A stretch of DNA of 64,000 nucleotides, taken from Acarospora socialis (taxonomy: Eukaryota; Ascomycota; Lecanoromycetes; Acarosporales; Acarosporaceae). The stretch covers positions 1,054,001 through 1,118,000 of the forward strand of contig JAMYGW020000010.1 of NCBI GenBank assembly GCA_025617375.2. Direction: 5' to 3'. How positions within the stretch are numbered: position 1 is the first letter of the stretch; each line of letters opens with the position of its first letter. A program made the translations under genes and the position numbers. Below, one piece after another: positions 21,663 to 36,012 of the stretch. The notes below the pieces were generated by a model. That model had not been told where the DNA came from and searched no databases. It worked only from the letters and a program-made list of their open reading frames with translations.

Positions 21663-22268
21663 ATACACAGAGATGATGGGGAGTTGGTGTTGATGGGACT
21701 TCGTTCGCTTGGCGCTTGTGGGTGGCTTGTGTTGTATCTAGATACCCCTTTCATAGGACCCGGCGCCGAATGAGCTTTTCTCTCTGTCTCTCGTTCCTTA
21801 TCTCCTGTGTCGTTGGGTCTTTCCTTTCCATCCAGGTAATTTTCGCCTGTACGTCTTTCCTTACCGTTTTCGCTGGGTTTAGATATGTGGCTTTTCCTTA
21901 TGTACTTCTACGACAGGTACGTTGTAATCGAATAGTGTGTCGAATCTCCGTCTCGTCTCAGAGGAATCCCCATTACATTTTCGCTTGAAGAGAACATTAG
22001 TGTGTTGTTTACTGGATGTGAATTCTATCGGTGTAGAACAAAAAAGGTACTACGCAGCGTCCACGGTCCATATCCCGATCCCTGTTCCCTGCCTATCCCT
22101 AAACTGAACTGAACTGGACTGAAAGCGAAAGCTTGGCTGTCGAAGTCGCTGTCGCTGTCGCCATGGCTGTCGCTGTCACCGCGCCTCCCTCCTCTCATAA
22201 TTCTCACGAAAGGTCTCTACTTCTCAGAACCTACCATATTAGCGAAGCGTGCAGCATACGGCAGGCCA
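21663..22268. other. Convergent 3' region, hypothetical gene and PKC1
   Basis: This holds the 3' untranslated regions of both neighbours. A (GTCGCT)-like stretch at 22138-22175 (repeated GCTGTCG words) is a small low-complexity tract. No gene was recognised. Confidence 0.4.
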
Positions 22269-26263
<3,995 letters not shown>

Positions 26264-27578
26264 TGTTGCGGATTGCGAGCGTTGTTTTGGTCGTCCAAGA
26301 AAGCGACTGCGAACGTTGAGCTTGGCTGTATGCCAGCTGCTGGATATCCTTGTCACCCGGACTAGAGCTTCTGATAGGACAAAACCAGTCAAAGCCGAAG
26401 ACGCACTAAGAGTACTTGAACTACGTCCAACAACCGAAGGGTATCGAAGCAGTCATCAATTTGTGATTTATGAGTCGTTGATGTCGAGACTTGTGGTCTT
26501 AACAGCGCGCGCAGTGATGTTGAAATCCGAGGCAGAGTATAGGAGCTCGCCGTGACGGACTTGGCCGCGTTGCCACTGTGTACAAGGTAAGGAGCGGCAA
26601 ATGACAAATTGCCCCGACAGATGGAGAGAATTCCAGATAGAGGTACGGAGAGGATGTGTGGGGAGTTGTGTTGGTGAGGCTGCTGGTGTTGTTGGGGTCA
26701 AAGAGTCAAAACAATCGGGCATGTGTGATCGTCATTCTTTGGAGGGGTGGGGGAAAATGTGCTTGGTGCTTGGTTTTTGGCGAAGGTAGAGAACCTCGTC
26801 CGTTAGGCGATTTGGAGACTGCAATACCCACATTATTATTATCTGTGTCACTATCAACAAATACAAGACCCAGGTTGTCTGTTCTATCAGTTACTATATA
26901 CTCCATCTGTGTCAGTGGATAGAGATTGTGCTCTGGTTGCCTATCGGCTTCGCCTCTCGCTGCTCTGTCCATCGCTTCCTACGCTCAGCTCTCTATAACA
27001 TACTATTGAAATCCCATTAGATGTCACTGTGAAAGAGCAGACTACGAGCTATGTTCCGTCTGTTCCGTACACGCAGTTCATGCTGGTCGCGGTGGTTCCC
27101 TCGCACACTTCAGATCCAGGACTTGCAATCTGGAGTTACGCTCTGCACCTTACTGTGACAATGTCTACAGGGTTGGGGGGAAGCCAGCATCGAAGCATCA
27201 TAGACAATCGCCGGCAATGCTATCCAGGTTCAAAGTCTTCTCAAATTCTTGTTAGAGCATGCTCTCTCTATCTCATCAAAAAGCCAGTCAAGAGAATATC
27301 CAACCAAGTATTCGACGAGCACTCCTTGTTGACATACCTTCCCCTTCTCTCTCTACACGCACAATAACATCTCCTTCGAAATGTGGTGGGAATGGGATTG
27401 GGAATGGCTACACTACTATCCGATTCAAGCACGCACGGTCGAAAAACAAACAAAAGCTGACACTATACGTGTGTATAGACTGATAAAATGTTTTACAGCG
27501 TACGCGTTACCACATTGCCTTATCTCCTGTTATACCGAGAAATATCGCGCGCGGTATCCACTTATTATCGTAGGTTAT
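26264..27578. other. Long upstream region of PKC1
   Basis: About 1.3 kb without a supported gene, holding the PKC1 promoter and probably a long 5' leader, plus the 3' end of the cupin gene. A short ATTATTATTATC run lies near 26831. Frames on both strands here look random. Confidence 0.4.
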
Positions 27579-28139
27579 CTATTTCAAATCCGCCACTTCA
27601 GCCATGGCACTCATATCCGGGCCCATTAGCCTGCCTCCAACAACCACCTCGTCACATCCAATGCCCACAAAAAACAACCTCGCCCATTCCGTCTTACTGG
27701 GATTCCGCCACGCATGCATCGTCGCCCGCTGCACCACCACATCCCCGGCCTTCAAGATCCGCGTTTCGCCGCTATCGAGAGACAGCTCGGCCTCGCCGGC
27801 TAGCACAACACCGTAATCGATCGTCTGCGTGCGATGCATGTATCGTTTCTCGATGCCCGGCCCGATTTCGACAACGTTGCAGACAGTGCCGTTGGGCGGG
27901 ACGGAGCCGAGCGAATCGGAGGCGAGGAGACGTTCGTGAGTGGCTATGTCGTCGTTGTTGCTCAAAGATGGCGGCGAAGTGGAGGTACTGTAAATGATAC
28001 TCATGGCAAAATAGGGGTTGATGCGCTTGTATTGATTAAGCTCGGAGGCATGGAATTTTGCGGTGCCATCGACGTCGTTCGTCGTAATGTGGTGCGTGGC
28101 CTGGGGAAGCGTCGAGTATTGCCCCGTAGAAGACGACAT
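27579..28139 (-). CDS. Small cupin-domain protein
   Basis: This single-exon gene encodes 186 aa. It has the conserved beta-barrel motifs of the cupin_2 family. The first block is GIEKRYMHRTQTIDYGVVLAGE with metal-ligand-type histidine and glutamate. The second is KAGDVVVQRATMHAWRNPS with the second histidine. Length and layout match small fungal cupins with the HRT..DYG...GE signature. Some of these sit near secondary-metabolism genes, and others are probable small-molecule binding or isomerase-like proteins. The substrate is unknown. There is no signal peptide, so a cytosolic location is likely. The neighbouring minus-strand gene is another small metal-binding candidate (hemerythrin-like), but the two are 680 bp apart. 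Confidence 0.9.
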   Translation of the reverse strand: MSSSTGQYSTLPQATHHITTNDVDGTAKFHASELNQYKRINPYFAMSIIYSTSTSPPSLSNNDDIATHERLLASDSLGSVPPNGTVCNVVEIGPGIEKRYMHRTQTIDYGVVLAGEAELSLDSGETRILKAGDVVVQRATMHAWRNPSKTEWARLFFVGIGCDEVVVGGRLMGPDMSAMAEVADLK

Positions 28140-28818
28140 GGCGGTCTCGGTATAGGCTTGCTTGGATGTGGTGATACGAGGTCTTCAGTGGATGGGTCGA
28201 AGAGTTTGAGCTGCAAGTGCTGACCACGCGCTGTGTAGTTGAGGATAGTTTCTCTTCATAAAGACCGAGATGATCGGTTCTATATGTAGTAGACGATGTT
28301 CCAAAGTAAGAGCTCTAGAATTAGTAAACGGTCGGGGTTCGGCCTTTCGCCTGTTGTATTAGATAACACCAGAAGATTGGAACTTGTAAAGATAGACCTC
28401 TCACAATGACCGCACGTAGTAAACTCCACCAAAAATTTACATTGACACGGACTGATACAAAATCCCGCTCGATCCAACGGAACTCTTCTGGGCGGTTGGT
28501 TGCATACTCCGCCCCACCGGATGCATCATACTCTAAATTCAACTCAAGTGCTAACATCACCCTGGTCCAACCGGTAAATTATAGTGCACGAGTCTCTAAT
28601 AGCAGAAGGTGGGGTCCATACCTTACTTCTTCAGATGCTGCTCTGGTATCCCCGATAAGTCTGATGTGCCAGTCCATAAGGTAATATCCGAAATTGAGGC
28701 CCATACTTTTTAAGATGCACATCATTGTAAACCTCCGTCCAGATCGTAGGAATTTGAGGTCATTCCTTCCCTTGTACACATTCCTATACACATGGCCTCG
28801 ACCATTACTCCAGAGATA
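28140..28818. other. Intergenic region, cupin promoter side
   Basis: Upstream region of the cupin gene and 3' region of the hemerythrin-like gene. Only short random-looking frames. Confidence 0.4.
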
Positions 28819-29426
28819 TCACATCGGCATCCTCTTCATCTCCTGTAGAGTCCAATACCTTCTCATGTTGTCCGCTCCCAGCGCCTTTACTTCATCCTCC
28901 AGATGGGCCCAAAGCACGTCTCCAAAGGTATCCATCAAGGACTTCAGCTCATCTAATCTCAGCTCCGTCTCCCCTCCCCTGCAGGCCTCGAGATATGCCT
29001 CGAGCTTTTCCAGCCCCGCATGTATCTGCTTGTGCTGTGTCAGAAGTTCCAGCTCTCTCCGGAACTCAGGCATCTTCCTGGCGAGGATGGGAAATATGTG
29101 GTTCTCCTCGATGGAATGGTGCATTTCCAGGTGATGGCAAAAGTCAAGGCCCATGGTGAGAAATTGACGGAGTGACATGTTCGAAGGGCGTCGCCCACTG
29201 GAGCAAGCGGCATAGAGCGTTTTCCATGTCTGGCGGAAACTGTTGTGCTGTTTGCTTGTCAGTATTGCACGCTGGGTTTGATGTCACTCGGAGATATACC
29301 CACAAACATCTCCATGTGATCCGCCATGCTGTTATAGACCTTAAAGTCTGCCAAGGAGAGCTTTGGTAGGTTTTCTTGCATTGCGGCTGCTCCGCTTTGG
29401 CGCTCGTGCTGTGTGCTTCCGGCCAT
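28819..29426 (-). CDS. Hemerythrin-like HHE-domain protein
   Basis: Two exons (29426-29304 and 29247-28819) give 183 aa. The 56-nt intron has a GTGGGT donor, phase 0. The protein is a four-helix HHE cation-binding domain of the kind that holds a di-iron centre. Likely ligands are in HMEMFHNSF, in HHLEMHHSIEENHIFP, in HKQIHAG and in HLEDEV. The C-terminus RRYWTLQEMKRMPM is characteristic of the fungal subfamily. The role in fungi is unsettled, with oxygen or iron sensing and nitric-oxide handling suggested for relatives. The ATG at 29426 (MAGSTQHERQ) was chosen. Another start further upstream in the same frame is possible. Confidence 0.9.
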
Positions 29427-29788
29427 TCTACTAGAAGCTGGATGTAATTGAGCGCTGTGGTACATTAGTGATGGATGAGTAAGACCGTCCCGATATAATC
29501 GTGCTAGTATCCTGTGATCAAACCGTTTCATGAATTGATGACTGTATCATATCAATTTGTCGCCGCTGTGATCTTATCCATAATTACTAATCAAAAGGTT
29601 TTGGCGCTGCTGCATTTTCCTGACCCCGGTGGGCCCCAAGCGTTGGGTGGCCAGAAACTTCGGATGTGACTCGCGATGAAACCCAGGAGGCGGGGTCCAA
29701 GGATCACTTTGCCGCGCGCTCTACGCCATTGCTCTTCTTCCTCGTACTTAATACACTTCTTGTTCATCCACCTCCACGTTCGAACGCC
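29427..29788. other. Divergent promoter, hemerythrin-like and DUF7924 genes
   Basis: The plus-strand frame of the next gene is open from 29666 but begins with GTG. The first ATG is at 29789. No clear regulatory motif was recognised. Confidence 0.35.
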
Positions 29789-31303
29789 ATGAGCACGGAG
29801 GTCCTCTGTCCAAAGCCTCAGAGGTCCCACAAACGAGCCCTTGCAGATATCGATCCCGACGCTTTGCCTGTGAGCAAGCACGCTCGGCGGTCACCACCTC
29901 CATTGCCAACTCCATCGACCCACGGTCAGCGCTCTGACAGCCCACACCCACCTCTTCGCCCAAGTTCACAAAGACTCGAAGACCTCGATCCTCGTAGCGC
30001 GCCTCCGAAGAAGCGTCGCGGACTGCAGTCGCCACGCTTTGAGCCCACTAACGACCAGCACCTTCAAGTCACTCGCTCGGGCAGTGCTCCGCCATGGCCT
30101 ACTTGCGCGCCTGGTAGCAAATATTATCGCTCACAGCTTCCGACTGACTCGCCAGTTGACGCTTGGATCTCCGCAGTCTTCAGTCCAGACCCTCGCCCAA
30201 TCAGCCCCCCGAGCGATCGCCCATCGACTTGTCCAGCCACCGTTGACGTCAGCAAAGACAAGCGCACGCCTCCGTCGCTTGCAACGATCAAGCAGATGTC
30301 GAAACAACCATCACAATATGCAGAGAGTCAGGGTCCAGGCTCAGGCGCCTCCCAGAATGGAAGGCCTGGTACCTCCAGCCCTCTGTATCGCGATACGATT
30401 TACAACAACTGCATTACCATGGACTTTTCAGGAAGGCAGCTGCCGAAAGAGCTTAGAGACTATGCTGATGAGCACATTCTCAAGCAGCGAACGTCGCCGC
30501 AGTTGGGGGACGAGGTGGTATCCAAAATCATCGATACTGCAGAGGAGCTCGCGGATAGTTCAGAAGGACCAACAAATAAGCTCCTCAGAACACCAATGTT
30601 TCCAATTGATCATGCTGGCATTGCAGAAGGAGGAAACACGCCGTGGAACACCATCGCATTGCCCAACGACCCTGAGTATGAATACAATCTCGCTGCGCCC
30701 AAACCGGACGCCTATCTCGGATACTCACGGGGCCAACAGTCAGGTTGGTCCACATCACAGTACAATGTTATCAGTCATCCCAGAGCACGGCCTTATACAC
30801 AACCAGGGAGGGGCAACACATTTCCGTTTCTCACGTTCGAGCTGAAGTCTGAAGCCGCTGGGGGAACTCTATACGCAGCCGAGAATCAAGCTGCAGGCAG
30901 TGGCTCCCATTCTGTTAACGCACTTTTATGGCTTCTTCAAGAGGCACAAAAGAGCGGTCTCTCTGATACTGACTTGATGAGGGACACAGTCTCCTTTTCG
31001 TTTGTCATGTCCCATAGAGAGGCTGTGTTTTATATGCATTGGCGGTCCACCGAGAAAAAGCGCTTCTACATGTCCCGTCTCAAGTCTTACTCGGCTTTCG
31101 AGCCAGATGAGATTCGAGCATGCAACAATGCCGTCAAGAACACCGTGGAGAATGCACTTGAAGCTCGGAAAACAAAGATTGGCAATGCTCTTCTGGCATT
31201 GTTTCCAATCCCAGAACATTGGAACCCAGTCTGCACCAACCCCCCAACCCCAGCCGCATCGTTTTCTGATAATCCAAGACCCCCTAAGAAGGGACAAAGG
31301 TAG
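29789..31303 (+). CDS. DUF7924-type fungal protein
   Basis: This single-exon gene encodes 504 aa. The N-terminal 200 residues are proline- and serine-rich and probably disordered, with basic patches (KKRRG). The C-terminal half matches the DUF7924 pattern as I know it: FPFLTFELKSEAAGGTLYAAENQAAG with a following HSVNALLWLL helix, and later FVMSHREAVFYMHW and an RFYMSRLKSY segment. In this domain D307 (KPDAYLG), E351 and K353 (FELKSE) and Q367 (ENQ) are spaced like the active site of PD-(D/E)XK nuclease-fold proteins. That similarity is my inference. The family is expanded in many filamentous fungi and has no established function. Its neighbours do not clarify its role. Confidence 0.8.
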   Translation: MSTEVLCPKPQRSHKRALADIDPDALPVSKHARRSPPPLPTPSTHGQRSDSPHPPLRPSSQRLEDLDPRSAPPKKRRGLQSPRFEPTNDQHLQVTRSGSAPPWPTCAPGSKYYRSQLPTDSPVDAWISAVFSPDPRPISPPSDRPSTCPATVDVSKDKRTPPSLATIKQMSKQPSQYAESQGPGSGASQNGRPGTSSPLYRDTIYNNCITMDFSGRQLPKELRDYADEHILKQRTSPQLGDEVVSKIIDTAEELADSSEGPTNKLLRTPMFPIDHAGIAEGGNTPWNTIALPNDPEYEYNLAAPKPDAYLGYSRGQQSGWSTSQYNVISHPRARPYTQPGRGNTFPFLTFELKSEAAGGTLYAAENQAAGSGSHSVNALLWLLQEAQKSGLSDTDLMRDTVSFSFVMSHREAVFYMHWRSTEKKRFYMSRLKSYSAFEPDEIRACNNAVKNTVENALEARKTKIGNALLALFPIPEHWNPVCTNPPTPAASFSDNPRPPKKGQR

Positions 31304-31828
31304 ATAGGATTCATTGGGTCAGAAAGCAACTGAACTTAACTTCACTTCGCTAGCTTTTGATGGTTTGAATGTCAGCATCTAGCAATGCACCAAACAATGC
31401 GGTCGTTCGAAGGCGCTGTCTCTGTAATAGACGTGGATGGTGGATTGCACAGGAGTCATGTTCACGCGCAGAGTGCCTACATGACCCTGAGGCTGTGTAC
31501 AGTGTCGGTAGACCTTTGTACGGCAATGTAGCGGAGAATTAAATGATTGTTTCAAATCACTTTCTAACTTTCCAAGAATCTCTTGCCACGCTTTCGATGC
31601 ATCTTGCTATGTTCACTCAAGGCATTCCTCAAGTGTTGTGTGTTGATGAATCAGGCTGACAATGAGGCTTTCGTTGCAAGCCTTGGCATTATGAACTTGA
31701 GTCAAATGAAGCATCACAGGATGTTGGTGATGAGACAGAGGGGGAAGTCAAAGCTCATGGCGTGGAAGGAGAAGAGGGAAACGAGTCTTGTCTTCTAAGT
31801 AGAAGCAGATAGTCTGCGGAAGTACGAC
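31304..31828. other. Intergenic region
   Basis: This contains the 3' end of the DUF7924 gene. No other gene was recognised. Confidence 0.4.
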
Positions 31829-32311
31829 TCATGGTGAGAGTTGCAAGGAGAAGGAGGCACAGATACACCGTCGTGAGTCTCGGCAGATGGCAGGTTGGTC
31901 TCGAAGGGATCTTGGGTGCTGAAGTGGCAACTTCGCCATCCTTGGTCGCGGCTTGTTGGTAGACCGGCGCCAGAGCTCCTCGAGCGACGGGTGATAATCC
32001 GATTCGTCGTCGGCAGGACTCAGTGGTGTTTCGGAAATCTCGGTCTCGTCATTGGTGGACTCCTCGTGGTCGTCGTTGTCGCTTCCCGTGTTGGAATCCT
32101 TCTGCGTCAGCCGCTCTTGCGCCTCGCCCTCGTACAGTCCGTGCCTATCTCCGTCCTGCTGCGCCTGCTCTTCGCCCTCGTCCTCGTTGATCTCTTGCTC
32201 TTGCGTTTGCTCGTCATCTTGCTCGTCGCTGTCATCTGTGAGGTCGACTCGGGGCACTCTAGTTTGTCAGCTCACAATGACTATTCACGATATTGCAGGA
32301 GCAGTCATACG
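31829..32311 (-). other. Acidic reading frame, possible 3' exon
   Basis: A frame of 143 codons (32257-31829) encodes a very acidic stretch (DDSDEQDDEQTQEQE and similar) followed by a basic tail. It has no ATG near its start. A plausible 52-nt intron (GTATGA donor at 32310, CTAG acceptor at 32259, branch-like GCTGAC) would join it to a frame further upstream that is open through about 32311-32480. It may be the last exon of the damaged F-box gene or of an unrecognised gene, or chance. Codon-level composition (GAG/GAC rich) favours real coding origin. Confidence 0.3.
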
Positions 32312-32418
32312 ATCCTGATACACATCCTCTTTCCATACATTCTGCTTTTTTTTGTGGATTTTGCTCTGTCGAAGAAGTAGACCAACCTTCGAACGCAAGC
32401 GGAAAGCGCTCTATTGGG

Positions 32419-33220
32419 TCATGAATTCCTCTCCCGACGCTTGCTGCGGCATCGCTTCGAATCCTGAAGGTGCGCTGTGACGGTAGTACGAAGGGACCAG
32501 AGTGGAAAGTGCGGAGTGCTCAAAATTTGGTGAGGAGGAGATGAGAGGGGAAGACGGAAAGATGGAAGACGAGTGTCGTACGTTTCCGTATGGGACTGGT
32601 CATCCTGGGGGGAGCTATTCAGACCCAAATGATATTGTTTCATTGCGATCTGCACATGCTCGAATCTGAGTCGATCGTAGTAGGACCAATTTGTACGAGC
32701 TGACATGTCGGCGTCAAAGCAAGGTCGTTGCTGCTCGAAAGAAAGGAGGACATCGACGGCCCCTCGTCTGTCTGAACGATGGAGCTTCGCGCAGCGTTGA
32801 CAGAAAATGTAACCAGCAAGGTCCCTAGCAACGACAGGAAATCTTTTCGTCCCTCTTGGTGTGTTTCTCGAAGTTTTTCCCAGTGGTTTGTACCGAGTAC
32901 TCGCTTCAATGAGTGGCTGCAGAGGCGAGAGCAGCCGCCGAGCTGGTTGGTAAAAAGCTGGCTATGTGTTGTAGCATTTCAGTAGGGAAGTTCTCCACCA
33001 GAGATAGAGATTGCTCTTCACTCCTCTTCGCCGGTGGCCTTGTTGACAAAACAACCTCCTTGCGGAGCGTCAGTAGTCTTAGAATTCCCATCACGGCTGT
33101 ACTCGAGTAATGCTTCGTTGACGGCGAGATGACCGTTCGGCATATAGCGAGAGACAGGATTGAGGGGGAGATCGTGACAAAAGAAGGAAAGGAGGCGGAA
33201 AAGGAGATGGAAGAAGGCAT
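32419..33220 (-). pseudogene. F-box protein relic with two frame breaks
   Basis: Three frames together match a fungal F-box protein family. Frame 1 (33220-32906) carries the F-box itself (NFPTEMLQHIASFLPTSSAAALASAAT). Frame 2 (about 32903-32830) continues with LKRVLGTNHWEKL and FLSLLG. Frame 3 (about 32828-32419) goes on with DLAGYIFCQRCAKLH and, later, LRFEHVQIAMKQYHLG, a typical downstream block of the family. Each junction looks like a loss of one base, near 32905 and near 32829, and no intron fits at either. The end of frame 3 no longer resembles the family. It is either a decayed gene or carries sequencing errors. The F-box would have recruited substrates to an SCF ubiquitin ligase. Confidence 0.7.
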
Positions 33221-34186
33221 ATCTCTCTGGCAGTCAAACTATACCTACCCAGTATAAATACCTAGTGTGCTCCTCAATGTACTCGCTTGTGGCTGGCTTA
33301 GTAATAGAAAATGGAACCTTTACCTAACACCATTTGAGAAAGGAAGCGAGAAGCGACTACGGAGTACCAGTCCCTATCATGGATCTAGGACCCAGGGTCG
33401 TACAGAACCTGTTCAAAGCTACGACAAAGATGACACTCCACACAACAGCAACAGGACAAGTCACGAGGCAGACTCAAGCACAAACGCATATAAGTCAACA
33501 GTCTCGAAGGGACACCTGCCATTACTGCAACTCTATCAGACACATACTTTTGATGGATGATATGATAGACTAGGCGTGAAGAAATCTGACCCCCTCAGCC
33601 CAAAGATCCTTTCCAAAGGAGATAGAACTTCTAATCCTAAGGGCAACGCTTATGACAAGTGTACTGTCCCAGGATATTGACAAAGGAAGGAGAGGGCATT
33701 CGATGGAAACATCTGAAACATCATCCACCATGACTATAAGAAAACTTCTACCACCATACTCCTTCATTCAAAAACAACATCGCTGCAACCTGTCAGCAGT
33801 GCAACGTGAGTTCAGTTTAAGCTCAACATCTTGTCAGTTCAGCACGACAACAAGTCAGACACAATCTATTGTTATTACTCATATCCATATCACTCTCAAA
33901 CCTCACTTCCACGTCATCAGCGGAGTCAAATCTTGTATAGTTTTCTGCTTGCCCGTTACGCACACGTGGCTGTTTCCTTTCCCGAGCATTACGCAAGCCA
34001 AAGTCTGGTAATGCAGCCTTATGATTGCTTTCCAAAGAACCCTTCAAGCCGCATCACGCGAGGAATCCACTATAAATCGAACAGGACCCCGCATCACTAT
34101 TGCCAGCCTTCTCGCTGTAGGTCCCTCGCGGTGTCTGAGTTTGAAAGTTTGTTAATATTTCTACAGCTACGATTTTAGAGAGCCCG
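33221..34186. other. Intergenic region
   Basis: No supported gene in about 970 bp. It includes the promoter of the membrane-protein gene starting at 34187. Confidence 0.4.
34071..34078 (+). promoter_or_regulatory. Probable TATA box of the 34187 gene
   Basis: TATAAATC lies 116 bp before the ATG at 34187, in a suitable place for a fungal core promoter. Confidence 0.45.
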
Positions 34187-35308
34187 ATGACAGTAAAATC
34201 TGGAGCCATCATTACTGTTATTCTCTTGACGTCATTTACATCCATTGCCATCGCCTCTCCCTTTCGTTCATTCTATCCCCGATACGCGCCGGCTCTCACG
34301 AACCTTTCTCAGAATGTATGCAATGAAATGCTGGTGCTCAACGAAGGCGTCAATTACAGCCCCAATAGCGCGCCGTCGCCGCCGGTACCTATGGAGTATT
34401 GTTATGCTCATGAGAACTGTATGCTTGACAACTTGCCAGTCGCTTGTCTTGCAAACTACCAGGCCGCCAGCGTCATCATGGGTCTCACACCGACGCTCTT
34501 GGCCTCGCTGGGCCCCAGTGTGGCAGAGACCTCGCTTCTGTCTGCGCACCGGCCTCTACTCTCGTTCTTGATCAGTCTTGGGGCGCCTGCTGTGTATCCT
34601 ATGCGGGTTTTTGACTTCACCGATCCCTATCTTGTGCTAAGACATAAAGAACATGTTCTCAAGCTGCCGCTGTTGGGCAAAATGTCAGCAGAATTGTGCA
34701 GCATGCTGGAGTATGCACTTGCTCTAGCTGCAGCTGCAAGCATCATCTTTACGTCTGCTCAGCTCGGATCGAAGACCGTTAACGTGTTTGCTTGTACGAA
34801 CAAGACAATGCCGCTTGTCTGGACTTTTGTATCGGTTGCTATACATGTCACGGCTGCTTTGGGCTACAAAATTACTCTGAACTCTAGCAATCGATGCCTG
34901 AGCCGGGAGAACCCGCCTGCTATCCCAGAGGGCTCCAAAACATCAGCTCAAAAAGGGGTTCCGGGTCAAATCTCGACCCTCTTGCAGAGCGAATTCCGCA
35001 TTTGCGCCCATCGACAGCAGCTTCTTGTTCACAGACTCGACGGTCCCAACGACCTGCCTGGCTGGGGTATACTTCTCAGTTGCTCAGCCGGGCTGGCAGG
35101 ATTGTGCCACGTGGTTTATGGCACCTTTGTATTCTCATCGCTGACTTTCATCTCCGTTCACGATTTCCTTAATGTTGTATTTTGGCGGTATATAGCGGCG
35201 GCAACGGTTTGTAAGGTTATCATGATGATAGAGTTAACAGGTCTTAGAGCTGTCGAAAGGAGATCTGAGCAGCAGGATAGCGGTGAAATCACTCGTCAAT
35301 CGCTATAA
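34187..35308 (+). CDS. Multi-pass membrane protein, uncharacterised
   Basis: This single-exon gene encodes 373 aa. A hydrophobic N-terminal segment (about residues 7-24) looks like a signal peptide or first membrane helix. It is followed by a cysteine-containing luminal or extracellular part (CNEML, YCYAHENCML). A conserved-looking hydrophobic block comes next (MGLTPTLLASLGPSVAETSLLS and SLGAPAVYP). Further hydrophobic helices lie at about residues 165-185, 200-225, 285-315 and 325-350. The LGPSVAE block occurs in a family of ascomycete membrane proteins without assigned function. A TATA box precedes the gene. Nothing in the sequence reveals a substrate or enzymatic motif. Confidence 0.75.
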   Translation: MTVKSGAIITVILLTSFTSIAIASPFRSFYPRYAPALTNLSQNVCNEMLVLNEGVNYSPNSAPSPPVPMEYCYAHENCMLDNLPVACLANYQAASVIMGLTPTLLASLGPSVAETSLLSAHRPLLSFLISLGAPAVYPMRVFDFTDPYLVLRHKEHVLKLPLLGKMSAELCSMLEYALALAAAASIIFTSAQLGSKTVNVFACTNKTMPLVWTFVSVAIHVTAALGYKITLNSSNRCLSRENPPAIPEGSKTSAQKGVPGQISTLLQSEFRICAHRQQLLVHRLDGPNDLPGWGILLSCSAGLAGLCHVVYGTFVFSSLTFISVHDFLNVVFWRYIAAATVCKVIMMIELTGLRAVERRSEQQDSGEITRQSL

Positions 35309-36012
35309 GTTGGGTCAGGTAGCTATCAAAGGTTTCTCCTCCAATGCTAGTGCTTGCAAAATATCACCCGGGATCATGATATAGGTGCTGAAGAGCCCTA
35401 CTAGCAAACTAGAATTACTGCAACGTACATTGGAGCAGCGGAGAAAATAGTGCCTATGCAGGGGCTTATCGTCCTGAATGCTTTCAGAAATCAGTTTTGG
35501 CAACTCGAATATCTCCATAAGTCTGCGCTACCTCCAAATGCGATCGATCAATTCTCAATGCGCCCGCGATACCCCCGTGACCGTTGTCTGTTGGAGGATT
35601 CAGAATCAACCTGTGAAATACGTCCGTAGGACATAGATGGCATGGGAGTCTCATGCTTTGTTCACGCCATCCTGTGGAGGACGGGAGAGGCTTATGTGAA
35701 CACCTGCACTACCCCGCAAACCTGCCTTCATCCTCATGCGCCCCACTTGAAAGGTGCTTCGCCATACCAGTACCTAACCTTTCACAAATCTGTCTGTACC
35801 TGATCATCTTCGAAGTTTGAGTCAGAACACAATGTGATTTGCTTCAATTGCCTTCGCTTCATGACTCTCCCGCAGGAGGATGACCTGATGAATGTAACCC
35901 CACATACTGATGTTGGATAACTGCTTCGGTCTGCCCCTCTATATATCATGGCGGTCCCGGCAGATTTCTCGCCATCTTCAATTAGCACTTTCAACGCAAA
36001 GGCAATGAGATC
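35309..36012. other. Promoter region of the beta-galactosidase gene
   Basis: About 700 bp between the membrane-protein gene and the GH35 gene. A CTATATATC TATA-like word is at about 35938-35946. Candidate carbon-repressor sites are listed separately. A short minus-strand frame at 35782-35994 was not called. Confidence 0.4.
35712..35903 (-). promoter_or_regulatory. Three candidate CreA (SYGGRG) sites
   Basis: CCCCGC at 35712-35717, CCCCAC at 35741-35746 and CCCCAC at 35898-35903 read as GCGGGG and GTGGGG on the minus strand, matching the carbon-catabolite repressor consensus. They lie 110-300 bp before the start of a lactose/galactan-degrading enzyme gene, where such control is expected. The consensus is short, and about one hit would occur by chance in this span. 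Confidence 0.35.
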
